64,000 nucleotides of DNA. It comes from Eublepharis macularius (lineage: Eukaryota > Chordata > Lepidosauria > Squamata > Eublepharidae). Position numbers and translations under genes: made by a program. Every line of letters starts with the position of its first letter. The stretch's first letter is position 1. Below, one piece after another: positions 48,501 to 60,093 of this stretch. The stretch spans positions 155,564,676 to 155,628,675 of the forward strand of contig NC_072792.1 of the NCBI RefSeq assembly GCF_028583425.1, given 5' to 3'. Below the pieces are notes generated by a model. It was not told the DNA's origin, searched no databases, and saw only the letters and a program-made list of their open reading frames with translations.

Positions 48501-49504
48501 TAAAGCTATGACAGTCTTCCTTTTCCAGCGGAAGAGAGTGCAGTTATTTTAGAGATGGCAGGGCTCAGCTGGACAGAGCCCCTAAGAATATTACCCAAAT
48601 CATGATGTGCCTAATCACAAAGTAGGCCTGTTGTTATCCTGTGTGATCTTAGCGATATGCCTGTGTGTCTGCAAAAAAATTCTCTTCTTACTGCTGTCTG
48701 ATCCCTCCGTTGTTGTCATCTGCTTTGTTTGTATGCTGTGAACGTGTCTGGTAATGTCAGATCTTAGTTAAAGCCAAACTGGGCAGGTGTACAACGTAAA
48801 TAATTAACCAACAGAGCCCACATGTATGCCTTGGTAATGGCATCTGGGAGACGTTATGACAGAATCGTGAATCTCTGGTTCTGTGAAAAGATTTCCATCG
48901 GGAATTTTGCTGAAGTAGGAAAGGAGATTTGAGATGGAGGGTATCATGTGATTCTTCTGTGGAACAATGGGAGGACCTTGTCCTTCTCTTCCCCCGATCC
49001 TGCTTCCATAGCTTGATAAAAATACAAATACAAGTAATGGAGGGGCAGGACAGGCTTGGATTGGTGGTGAAGATGGCTTGTAGCAACGGAATGATAACAG
49101 TCTTCTTACCATTTGTATTGTGCTTTCAGTATTTAAAGTGCTTCATATATATTATTACATCAGCCTTTGCAACAGCCCTTGTAAGGTCAGCTGTCCTCAT
49201 TACTACTCCAGCAGCATGGAGGGACTTAGGCGGGAGGAGGGTTTCATCCCCTGCCGCAGCCTGGCCAACTCCTTGCAACGTAGGAGGGTCTGAACATTTG
49301 CAAGAGGAGAGGGATGGTAGGAGGGTAGGCGCGGCCCCCACTGTGCTGCTTTTCAATGAGCAGTCATGAGGACTGGTGTGAGGGAGGGATCATGGAGAAG
49401 AAGATGACGAAGTACATGGGATTTGGTCTCAAGGGATCAGTAAACCAACAGATGGGTCTAGGCATCAGTCTGGTCAGTAAGTAGACCAAAATACACATGC
49501 ACAT

Positions 49505-49690
49505 GCATGTGCTACTTTAAAGACTAACACTGATCATTGGTGTAAGCTTTCATGCGCTTGAGCCCACTGTATCCAACATAAGGAGCCTACTTGCATGGGA
49601 TGCAGTGGGTTCTAGTCTACAAAATCATACTTCACAACACACCTGCTAGTCTTAAAGGGCCACAGGACTTCTGGTTTTCTTTGGAATATG
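49505..49690. repeat. Two hammerhead-like repeat monomers in inverted (head-to-head) arrangement
   Basis: The left monomer (49508-49575, plus) reads GCTACTTTAAAGACTAACAC, then GTGTAAGCTTTCATGCG and GAGCCCACTGTATCC. The right monomer (49592-49680) is its eroded complement: GGATGCAGTGGGTTCTAGTC, then GCTAGTCTTAAAGGGCC. The palindromic arrangement repeats that of 35594-35834 but is much older. Confidence 0.55.
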
Positions 49691-49944
49691 CAAATGTATC
49701 TGATGCCTACAAATCACAGAGCAATCGTGTGTGTATTTTTGATAATCTCAGGTAAATGAGAAGAACAGGAGATGAATGCAGCCAGTGTTGTTGGTGCAAT
49801 CGAAGTCACTGCTTTCTCTCAGGGCCTTTGCCCCAAACTCTTGCTCACTATCTCTTTCCGCCCATACAGACTTGACTAATTGAAACAGTGTTCCCAGGAG
49901 AACGCTGTTTCTTGGAGGATCTTGCATAGTCGTGAAATCTGTCG

Positions 49945-50060
49945 TCCCTAACTCATTAGCAAAGCATCTGAGACCACCTCCCAACAATACAGCCCACCTA
50001 TTTGAGTAAAAAGCCTTTTTGAATAATTTGGTTTTACATCGTTTGCAGAAAGCCAGGAAG
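49945..50060 (-). mobile_element. LINE fragment related to 24425-25140
   Basis: AACTCATTAGCAAAGCATCT and ACAATACAGCCCACCTAT recur from 24704-24760 in the same order. Only this short piece is recognisable. Confidence 0.55.
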
Positions 50061-50564
50061 TGGTAAACTCAGGTTTGTTACCCAAATCGGGGGGGGGGGG
50101 GCTCCTTGCGAGTTGGGGGAATTTGTGTGCAAGGAAAGGCTGTGAGAGGAGAGGTAACTGGGGTCTTCTCCACCAATGTATACCAGGTCCTTTCTCTCAG
50201 AGGACACTTGAAATGATCAAGTGGGTGTTTAAAGAATGATTTTTATTAAAAGAATATCAAAAAGCAATCATACAAGAACATACACCACACACATACAGAG
50301 TTTCCTAGGCAGAATAGGGAGAAGTTTGGATAGAGTTTCAGAGTTTTGGGGGTTATAGTGAGCTTCAGCATCCTGTGCTGCAGGGCAAGAAGGGAGAGAG
50401 GGGCTTAGACATAGCGTCTGATGGTGCGCACACATGGATCTGAAGGGTGCATGCACTGAATTAGGCTGTGGGTACCCTGGGGTGAGATTGCATCTTCTGC
50501 CCCAAAACGATAACTTAATGACTGTCTCTGGTGTGAGACAATAAAACTGGGAAGGTTTGATAAA

Positions 50565-50825
50565 GCCTTCAACAACATAACAACATTCGATTTATATACC
50601 GCCCTTCAGGACAACTTAGTGCCCACTCAGAGCGGTTTACAAAGTATGCTATTATTATCCCCACAACAGAACACCCTGTGAGGTGGGTGGGGCTGAGAGA
50701 GCTCCAGAGAGCTGTGACTAGCCCAAGGTTACCCAGCTGGCTTCAAGTGGAGGAATGGGGAATCAAACCCGGCTCTCCAGATTAGAGTCCTGCACTCTTA
50801 ACCACTACACCAAACTGGCTCTTCC
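50565..50825 (-). mobile_element. tRNA-derived SINE, near full length (minus strand)
   Basis: The minus strand runs from CCAGTTTGGTGTAGTGGTTA (head) through the B-box-like GGGTTTGATTCCCC, the TAACCTTGGGCTAGTCACAG block and AAACCGCTCTGAGTGGGCAC to a tail CGAATGTTGTTATGTTGTTG. Confidence 0.85.
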
Positions 50826-52834
50826 TGGCTCTTGCTGTGTGAAACTAAAATTATCAGTGATTATTGATGATCCACAACGGCTGGATAGGTGAGGCTATCA
50901 GAGCCCTGAATGGGAATGTGGATAAGGAAAGATCAGTAGGGTGTTTTAAGGATATTAATTCAAGAACTCCTGGAAGACCCTATTGTCTTAGGATCTTTGC
51001 ACATTTCCGGGGCCTGAGGGCTGAAAGCTGGTCTCGCCTGGCACTTCACATGCTAGTAATTTTCCAGCTCCCGGCTGGGATTTGGCATCCATTTTCTGCC
51101 TGGCTAGGCAGTGTTTCCAGGTTTAAAACACATACAGAGAGGGGCCCTATTCAGCTTCTGCACATCTCTTAGTCATTGGGACCCATCCTTAGTGCTCAGT
51201 CTGTGGTGAGGAAGTGTGACCAGAGGAGCCCTGAGCATCCTCCTTTATTGTCACTGTTCCCCATTCAGCATGGTAGTGCAGAATTCTAACAGCACTGAAC
51301 GGCTTACTGTGTGCTAGAATGAAGTGTTGAGTGAATATCCTCTTGTCCAATATGCCCAAATTGTCCAAACTGGCATACTTGAACAAAGACCGATACTGCT
51401 CTTTGCCCGAGTAGTTCCTTTAGGCATTAAGGCTACTTCCACATGGTGGTGTTTTTCTCTGCCTTGCTTTTCAAACTGGAGCACTTTGTTTTGGAGCTTC
51501 TGTAATGTTATGCTGTAATCATCCTGTTCCCAGGTTTTCTCTCCCTTCAGTACACGTTTTTCTCAAACCTGCTTTGCTCCAGTCATTTTGGAAAGTATGT
51601 AGCTCAAGTGCATTACCATGCTGATGGAAGGAGTGGCGCATGGGTGTCCTGTAAAGGTTCTGCCCACATCAGCACCATTTCCCCACTGTCAACCCCTCTG
51701 TGGATGCTTTTTTCCAGCATTTGTTCTCCTGCTCTGCCCCTGGAGAGCTTTTTGAGAGTTTTTTTTAAAGCTGTGATTGCTAAAGCACTATAATGATTTA
51801 CTGCTATTGTACTTGTGTGAAGAAAGAAACGTATCAAGGGAACAGTGAGTCACCGTGGTTCTGAGATGGCGGTGCCCCAAGACCCAGTGCAGAGTCACTG
51901 CAGAGCACCTGTAGAAGGGCAGAGTCAGGAAAAAAGATGGTGGAAAGGTCACAGAAGTCTCCCCCGCACATGCCTCTGAATTGGCAGTGATGTTAAAGCA
52001 ACACAGAGAATACTTGCCATGTGGAAGCAGTTTTAAGACTGACAAACGGTTTACACAAAACAGATCATGGGATAAACGTTTTACGGCATTATATACTTCA
52101 GACTGTAGGTAAGGAAATTGATTGAATGTTTCATTCCATTCTAAACATTATGCTGTACATAGTAAACTAGATGAAAAGTGGCCTCGTTTATTTATTTGAA
52201 ATACTTATATATCATTTTTCTTTTATATGTTCAAAGCGGTTTTTTTTTTGGTGACCTCATTGACAGAAACAGTGGACTCTACCTCTGTAGATAAGGAATG
52301 CCCCCAAGCCCACCCCCACCCCCAAATTTCTAACCAATTAAAAAAACTAGCATGTTAAGGAATAGGCCCTAGAACCATTTTCTTGGACGTCTGATATTCA
52401 GTATGCTGGAACTGGTTCTTTTTCTTAATGAAAAAGCATTCAGTTATGTGAACTCTCTCAGAAGTGGTATAGTCCAAACCCAGATTTATCACCTCTGTTG
52501 TTCTTGGTATGATTTAGTCATACAGATGAGTGAGTTCTCTTTTTGTTGATAAAAACACTTCCTATAACAAGTGATATATTCTAGGAAGAGTTTTATTTTG
52601 TGACTTCTTGTGGGTGTATATTGGCCCTGAGAAATCAGAAAAGTAAGACTTGGCCATGTACACTAATGCTAATTGTTTCAAGTGGTCATTTTAGTTCTGA
52701 AACAACCTAAGCATTTTCTTTAGGTTAGCATTTTACTGCACCCTCTCCACTTGAGACCTAAATGTTAATAAAAATGTTTCTAATTCTAAGAAATAGGTCC
52801 AAAGTGCACAAATGGGTATTTTTCTGCAGATCTG

Positions 52835-53501
52835 GGGCATCGTCACACGGGCTTTTATTTAGCGCTAAAATGGCGCTATTTCCCGGCAAACACCCACCTT
52901 ATTCCAACACTGTAGCGATTTTCTCTCTTCTGCTTTGTGCTTGATAGTCGCGTTATTTTGTGCCTCAGTGTGAATGCCTCACATCGATGTATTTCGCCTC
53001 GCAACGTCCTATGCCCTCCCTTCAATCCCAGAATCCATTTCTTCCTGCGACTCCCCTTTTTAAAATTTTATTATGTCCTTATAATGCCATAACGCCATAA
53101 CACAATGCAAACTTTCTGCTGAAGTAAAAATGACTCAATCGCCATGGCAGAGTCTTCAGCGATGGGGATCACGTCAGACAGGGAGTTTTCTGCGGGCAAA
53201 GGGCTATTTATATAATTTCAAAGTTGGAAAAACAAAAGGGTCTTAATGTTTTGCTCTGACGGAATGCTTATATGCTGTTATTCTGTTATAGCGGAATTAA
53301 ACACCAGAATAATAAAAAAGGGGGGGGAGGAGCTGCTTCTGTGCAGTTAGAGAGAACAGAACAGAGTGCTTCGGTGTGGACAGCTGGTGGCGCGAAAAGC
53401 CGTTAGGTGACCCAAAGAAACGTTACTGTGCCGATAACAGGTAGGACGCTATATGCTGTAAATTTAACGGAAGAGATGCCCGTGTGATGACGGCCCTGGT
53501 G
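52835..53501. mobile_element. TIR-bounded non-autonomous DNA transposon
   Basis: Left end GGCATCGTCACACGGGC; right end in complement GGCCGTCATCACACGGGC. The interior of about 665 bp carries ATAATGCCATAACGCCATAA and similar AT-rich words with scattered CpG. It has no coding frame. The target duplication is unclear (a TGG trinucleotide on both sides at most), so the superfamily is left open. Confidence 0.65.
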
Positions 53502-54449
53502 ATGTGGATAAGAAACTGACAGTGGTGATGGCGGTCCAGAGAAAGGAGTGAAAGCAGTAACCAGTGGAGGAGGGAGAAATAAAATTTGTAATTTTACTTT
53601 GACAGTGAACTCTTTAAGAACCCATTCATTCCTTACCAGGGAGAGCCAACACTGGTGTGGGAATTAAATATATAGCAATTCTCAAAAAGAATTTTGTAAA
53701 GGAGCTCCAAAGTGAGTTCTGTTCATCAGTGTTTGATTTCCCTCATTTCTCAGTGGTAGGATTTTTGAACATGAAGATTAACAATAAGACTGAAAACAGC
53801 AACTGAAAAGTAACTCAGCCCTTTACTGATCTTATTTCTCAGAAAGCTGTTTCCGTGGAACTATTCCATACTCTACTGTGTATGACTGAAGAAATCAACA
53901 ACTTGTCACAATGACTCAGCACAACTTATTCCAATCAGTTTCAATGCTAACTAATGGCACAGGCAGTTAATTAAATTACTATTGTATAATTGCTTCCTAT
54001 GCTTTGAAAAATGTGCGCCAGGCAGTTCCCCGCACAGAGAGAGTTGATGTTTTCCAGAACATCTGCCTTTTACTTCTTTCATGCCTGTGTTACGATTTAT
54101 TTAAAGTATTCTTTGTCCTGGTGAAAAAAAATCACTCTGCATTCAACATTTTCAAAACTAACTTGATGTTAATCAACATCAAATTTTATCAAAAGCCAGA
54201 AGCTGTGTCTTGTTGAATAGCATAATATGGTGGTGTATAATAATTTGGGGTATTCATCCAAATTTAGGACTTGAGGGAAGGGTCCTCAAAAGCTTATCGG
54301 GAGTTCCATAAGGATTAGAGCTGTATTTATGAATTTTGTATCCTGCTTTTCTATGGAAACATACTCAAGAGTTAAAATAATAAAAGCTCGCTATATCAAA
54401 ATACTTATATAGAAAATCAAAATCAAATTTAAAAACAGCAGGCATCCTG

Positions 54450-54625
54450 CGCTCCGCAAGGGCCCACAATGGGCCCAATCCGCGCCCAAATGGGCTGTGT
54501 GGTGACGTCACTAAGTGAAGTCATCGCGCTTGCAGGAGCGCACGTGTACACTCCTCCCCCCTCAGGTAAGAGCCAGGCCCCAATCTCCCGCTGGGAGATC
54601 GAGGGGGCCTGGCAACCCTAGTTCA
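54450..54625. repeat. GC-rich repeat fragment
   Basis: GTGGTGACGTCACTAAGTGA, GCGCTTGCAGGAGCGCAC and CCTGGCAACCCTAG are words of a common squamate interspersed repeat; its left boundary is not clear. Confidence 0.45.
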
Positions 54626-54635
54626 GGAACCTCTT

Positions 54636-54778
54636 GAAAATGGCCACATGGCTGGTGGCTCCGCCCCCTGATCTCCAGACAGAGGGGAGTTTAGATTGCT
54701 CTCTGCACAGAGGGCAATCTAAACGCCCCTCTGTCTGGAGATCAGGGAGTGAGGCTACCAGCCATGTGGCCATTTTCT
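54636..54778. mobile_element. Hairpin (foldback) miniature element
   Basis: Two arms of about 70 bp (54636-54706 and 54709-54778) are inverted copies with roughly nine in ten bases alike: GAAAATGGCCACATGGCTGG on the left and its complement on the right, meeting at CTCTGCACAG. It explains the mirrored 60-90-codon frames on the two strands. Confidence 0.75.
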
Positions 54779-55049
54779 CCAAGGGCAACTCACTGAGTTC
54801 CACCACCTCTTTTCCCAGAAAAAAAGCCCTGGTACCATTCTTTTGGAACAGACATCTAGAAGTCAGAAAGGTTTTGGCCTTGCCTAAGGTTTACAGAGCG
54901 CTGTAAATCAGTGCAATTTAGAAGAGCGTTCGATCGATTGTAACCTGTCTTTTCACTGATGTCTTCTTTTTAGGTGGTGGTGCTTACTGTGGGTTCTAAT
55001 TATTGTGATTTTTATTGCTGTGACTAATTATTTTGTTCTTTGCCTATTT

Positions 55050-55135
55050 TTTATACATGCTGTTGAGTAAGCGGCTTTGAGCTTCCTCAGATGGGGGAAA
55101 GATCTTAGATGGGGGGAAGACAGCAAATAAATACA
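55050..55135 (+). mobile_element. LINE 3' end fragment (plus strand)
   Basis: GTAAGCGGCTTTGAGCTTCC, then AGCAAATAAATACAAA, is the closing block of a CR1/L2-type 3' UTR. Confidence 0.45.
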
Positions 55136-56104
55136 AACTGTGCTTGTTACTCATTAGCAATCTGGCCATTGTGTTTTGTACTGTAGTTTCTGAACAATCT
55201 TCAAGGATAACCCCAAGAAGGGCACATTCTAGAAATGCACCCTGAACATGGTTGCCTGGCAACTAGCTGGAGACAGGGAGAAGGGAGGTAGGAACATTGT
55301 GGGAGAGGCTGGAGGTGATGGTGTGACATCACTTCTGTGAAAACCCAGAAATGACACCACATACTACCATAGAGTTTCCAGCAATTCCTGACATCACATC
55401 TGGGAGGTTTCCCAGAAGTGACATCATGCCATCAGCCCAATGGCTATTTTTTAATTAATTTAATTAATTTAATTTAATTTTTTAAAAACTGGATGAGAAT
55501 GGCATTCCTGTTTTAATCAAGAGTGTATTTTTCTGAATGTTATGTCCTTCTTCTGGAACTCATTTGACTCTCTTCTCTAACTGTATACAGGCTAGAAATC
55601 ATTAGTGTCAGTGCTAATTACTGAATTACTTAGCAAATTGTGGCCATACATGCACACAGTTTCTGTCATGTGCTTGTATGAATATCATGGAAAGTAAACC
55701 ACTCATCGCTCTCTTCATATCACTTCACTGAGCAGGAAACTCTTTGGTGGGCAAGGGTGGGGGAGTTGCATGTAGTGCCTTTGAGCACAGCCCTGGATCT
55801 TGTCCAGTCTTTGTTGTATTGGCAGTACATGTTTCTTGATGAACATGGAACAAGTAGTTAATGGACCTTACCTAATTGCTCTATGTACTTTCCAACCCCC
55901 TGAGTATTTTTCAAGGTGAAACACTTCTTTGTTTTACAAATTTAACACAAAAAGAACCTCCAAGTTTTGCAGAGAGAGATGGGCCAATTTTTGTAATTAA
56001 GTTACCTAAAAGAACAGGATCTTAATTGATTGTTTTTTTTCCATCTCCATTTTTTGTTTTACAGCAGCATGATTTGAATAGAATGGACCTATCTCTGCTA
56101 TAAA

Positions 56105-56395
56105 AAGGTAAAGGTAGTCCCCTGTGCAAGCACTGAGTCATTACTGACCCATGGGGGGATGTCACATCACGACATTTTCTTGGCAGACTTTTTATGGGGT
56201 GGTTTGCCATTGCCTTCTGCAGTCATCTACATTTTAGCCCCAGGAAACTGGGTACTCATTTTACCGGCTGAGGATGGAAGGCTGAGTCAACCTTGAGCCG
56301 GCTACCTGAACCCGGCTTCCGCCAGGTTCGAACTCAGATTGTGAGCAGAGCTTGGGCTGCACCAGGCTCATTTCTGTGCTATACAGCAAATTAAA
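56105..56395 (-). mobile_element. tRNA-derived SINE (minus strand)
   Basis: AAAGGTAAAGGTAGTCCCCT tail, TTGGCAGACTTTTTATGGGG, GGCTGAGTCAACCTTGAGCC and the B-box complement CAGGTTCGAACTCAG near 56323-56337. It is well preserved and nearly full length. Confidence 0.8.
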
Positions 56396-56494
56396 AACTG
56401 TGCTAGTCCCAACACCAGTTTATAAAACCCTGAAAATAACATAAAATTGCAGGTAGATAAAACGCGCAGCAATTTGCTCTGCCTCACAGTAGAA

Positions 56495-56945
56495 TATTAG
56501 CTACTAAAAGAATGCCAGAATAGTTCTGCCTTGCAGAGTTTCTGAACCATCAACAAGTCCTGCTGAGCATGAGTGCCTTCCAACAGTGCATTCCAAAGGG
56601 AGGGCGCGGCAATCGTAAAGGCCATCTTCCTGGTGGAAGAAAGTTGTGCCACCCCGGGGCCAGGAACCACCAGCAAGCCCTGCGAAGATGAACGAAGCAG
56701 ATTTGGGGGGGGGGGTCATAATGGGAGAGGCAGATCCGAAAGTATGAGGGTCCCACATGCTAAAGAGCTTTAAAGGTGAGGACCAAAACCTTTGATTGGA
56801 TCTGGAGGCTAATTAGTATCCAGTGCAGCTGCTCCAAAATAGGTGTTATATGAGCTGCCCATGGTGACTTGGTCAGTGACCTAGCAGCTGCATATATGTT
56901 AGTTGGTAGGGTGGATGGCTGAACTAGATTACCAAAAAAAAGCAT
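56495..56945 (-). mobile_element. CR1/L2-type LINE fragment (minus strand)
   Basis: Minus-strand translation gives AHITPILEQLHWILISLQIQ and SKVLVLTFKAL, then in another frame AFGMHC-type sequence, i.e. the RT C-terminal tail (HITPVLxxLHWLP, FKVLVLTFKAL in the family). It is 5' truncated and frame-broken. Confidence 0.7.
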
Positions 56946-57366
56946 GTTGGTAGTGTTTCAAGTCTTCTTACTACTTAGATGGTCCCAGTCATGAAAATAT
57001 ATTTTTCACATCTGAACTGATGCTCTTTCAGTCAGTTCTTCCTGTTCCTTGCCAACCATATGGTGCGTTCAAGAACCAGAAGACAAATGATTTATATGTG
57101 CTGCTGACCCAGCTTGACCCTTACTTGGACTGTGGATCTTCTAGATATTATTAAGTAAGCTTTAGGTACCCTTTTCTTTGAACTGAACAACTTTTCAGAA
57201 GGACAAGTAATTAGATTACTAAGCACAGTGTTTTATTTTTAAGCCCTACGTTCTTTGTGTTTGATATTTTTTGCTGGATTAAAAGAAAGCTTTTTATTAA
57301 AAAGGAAACTTGTTCTGATTTGGTGATGCCAAGTTTCCTAATGCCTACCTTGATTGCACAAAATGT

Positions 57367-57450
57367 AGTCACAGAAACGTAGAGTTGGAAGGGACCCCAA
57401 GGTTCATCTAGTCCAACACCCTGCACAATGCAGGAAATTCACAGCTTGTA
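57367..57450. mobile_element. CR1-type 3' end fragment
   Basis: GAGTTGGAAGGGACCCCAAG, then TCATCTAGTCCAACACCCTG and CACAATGCAGGAAATTCAC, is a word string very common in sauropsid genomes at ancient CR1 3' regions. Confidence 0.6.
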
Positions 57451-57489
57451 ATTGGTTTACATTGCTGTCCTCATTGATTGCTGTTTTAA

Positions 57490-58250
57490 TGCATATTTTA
57501 TTTTATTTATTTATTTTATTCGATTAATATTCCACCCTCCCCATGTCAGCAGGCTCAGGACAGATTACAATTAATACACTAATATAAAATACAAATACCT
57601 TTAAAACCAATAAAACTCCTTAAATATTTAAAAACACACAACAAACAATACAGCAGCAGATTTTAAGAAGATATATAGCAGCAGATTCCTCCAGGAACCA
57701 CCACCCAACTACCTCCAGAAATATATGGCAAAGGCTAGGTGGTAGATACCCTTTGTGGCCGGCAGGGAGGCCCAAGGCGTCAACCATATGCGGGACAGCT
57801 CTGTCTTACAGGCCCAGTGGAAGGATAGCAAATCTGGCCAGGCCCCAATCTCTTTAGACAGAGCATTCCACCGGGTTGCAGTCAGGACCGAAAAGGCCCT
57901 GGCTCTGGTCGACGCTAAACGGGCCTCCCTGGGGCCAGGGGCCAGTAACAGCTGTTTGTCGCTGGATCGAAGTGTCCTCCAGGGCTCATACGGGGAGAGG
58001 CGGTCCCATAGATACGCCAGTCCCAGTCCGCATAGGGCTTTATAGGTTAGTACCAAAACCTTGAATCTGAACCAGTACTCCACCGGTAACCAATGCAGCT
58101 GGCGCAGTACCATTGTTATATGTGCAGTGCAAGGCACTCTGGTGATGACTCGCGCCACTGCATTTTGGACCAGTTGCAACTGCCAGATCAGGTTCAAGGG
58201 AAGCCCTGAGTAGAGCGCGTTACAGTAGTCAAGCCTAGAGGTAACCATTG
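57490..58250 (-). mobile_element. CR1/L2-type LINE fragment with 179-codon ORF2 tail (minus strand)
   Basis: The minus-strand frame at 57709-58248 reads MVTSRLDYCNALYSGLPLNL, then QNAVARVITRVPCTAHITMV, LRQLHWLPVEYWFRFKVLVL, TYKALCGLGLAYLWDRLSPY and on to ARAFSVLTATRWNALSKEIG. This is the C-terminal region of a CR1/L2-clade reverse transcriptase, open to its stop. The 3' UTR ends in a TTTA-rich run at 57495-57525. It is the longest intact tail of this family here, hence probably its youngest copy in the window. Confidence 0.85.
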
Positions 58251-59417
58251 CTTAGGGCACTTTTAACCCGCTTTTGTCCACTCATAGTCAACCCAATGTA
58301 GTTAACAATGGCAACCCCTCCCCCACCGAAACCAATCAAATTTTGCAAATATTGCTTGCCATTCAGCAAACTAGACGAAAACCGTCTGTTTATTTACACA
58401 GTGATACTTTGGCATTAACTGATTAAATTTAATTTAATATTAGTGGTCATAAACTTGTTTTATTAATTGATTTATTTTATTTTTAGCCACCACAAGCAGA
58501 TTTTGGAAGTTGGAGAATAAATCTTCTAAATAACCTAACAGCTGTGCTGGAAACAGGGTGGTAAAGTCAGAAAGGGCTCATTTTATGCTGGAAAAAAGTT
58601 CTTTCTCCCAAGTTAACTCTTAATTTATGGTCCCTGGATATTTATTAAAATATTTGTACCCCACCTTTCCTTTTAGTATATAAACAATGCAATACTAAGC
58701 AGAGTTACTCAAAGTCTAAGCCCATTGATTTCAATGTGCTTGACAGCTACCTCAGCTTATCCCTAATTTTGATACGATTTAATTCATGAATGTGGCTATA
58801 GTATGGGTGCTAAGATTGTTGTATTTTAAAAACAAACAAAAATAGAAGTGATCTGTTGAGTTTAGGAAGGACTTCTGCAACCTTAGTATGGTTGCCAGCT
58901 GGAGCTTGGGGAATTCCTGGACATCTGGGAGTGGTGCTTGGGGACAACAGGGTTTGAAGACAGGAAGAATTCTGTAGGATGTGATGCCACATCCTGTGAT
59001 GCCAGTCCAGGTCAAAGGACGTCGTTAACTCCTCTCTTCTTGCGAGGTCACTTCCCCGCCCCAGAAAACATCAAATTTTAAAATTAAATTTGTTGCCTTA
59101 GCCTTAAAAAAATCTCTCAAAAGTGTCTCCAGGTTTTTTTCAGTGTAAAAGAGAAAAATCTAATGTGAAGACGCATTGGAAGAGACCAGCCAACAGCAGT
59201 CCTATCTCTCAGTCCCCAAGCAGCCTCTAGCCTTTGGTGTTTTATAGGCAGCTGTCTATCAGTTTCTCCTCATCTCTATGGTAGACCGTAGAGAAAATGG
59301 AAACCCAGAAGCATCCACACTGTAGCCACTCTAGGATTTCAGTATTTCCTAGACTCTGCAGTTCCTCCAATGGAATTGATCTCTGTAGTTAGAATTCTAG
59401 GCTCTACTTGGAGTTTG

Positions 59418-60038
59418 CCAAAAAACACAAATGAGCACTGATGCAGTGAACTAAATTCTTCACACAATGTTCACAAAAATAATTTAGTGAATTTGAAAGT
59501 AATATACAAGAGTGAATACAACATGTGAAATTCTAAAACATCATCACTATAATATCATCACAATCAATCACACACAGCAAGGTGTTACAACACCGAGTAG
59601 CATGTGTATCCTCAGAAAAGGGAAGAATCCCAAGAGTTCTCTTATGAGCTGTCTTCAGTCAGTACACTGAGGATTCCCGCTGAAACCGCGGGGGCAGATG
59701 AAAAGTCCCTCCGGACAAAGTGGAAAGGAGCTGGAAGACTGGGAGGAGAATGGAATGTGCAGGTGGAGAACAGCAACCGGGAGCCCCCGAGGGGGACCTC
59801 CCCGCCCGACAAGCCTCCGGGTATCTCAAGCTTGTTTCATGAGCACTTCCTCACGGGGCGTGGTTTCTCCTACCACGATGGTATTTCTCCGACTCTCCCA
59901 CAAACTCTTTCACGTGCTGAAACTCTGCGCACTTCCAGGGACCGCCTCTAATTTAGTTCACTGCATCAGTGCTCATTTGTGTTTTTTGGCAAGTTTGGGT
60001 GGGTGAGCATCTTTGATAGCCTCTTTTGGTTTGAGTTT
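59418..60038. mobile_element. 621-bp insertion with 15-bp direct repeats and 41-bp perfect inverted arms
   Basis: TCTACTTGGAGTTTG occurs on both sides (59403-59417 and 60039-60053). Inside, 59417-59457 and 59950-59990 are exact inverted copies over 41 bp; the right arm lies 48 bp in from the right boundary, so these are not simple terminal repeats. The interior is partly GC-rich and has no family I recognise; a 115-codon plus-strand frame (59604-59951) shows no known domain. Confidence 0.7.
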
Positions 60039-60093
60039 TCTACTTGGAGTTTGGCAGTCCTGTCCCTTAGTCTTCTCACATTGTATAAGAAGA

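Noticed and set aside
59660-59710. Hammerhead-like CTGAGGA ... GAAAC string inside the 59.4-60.0 kb insertion
   Set aside because: The stem II that would place GAAA correctly does not form; the best hairpin encloses the GAAAC in its loop.
59604-59951. 115-codon plus-strand frame inside the 59.4-60.0 kb insertion
   Set aside because: No domain, and a second frame overlaps it; more likely non-coding interior of a mobile element.
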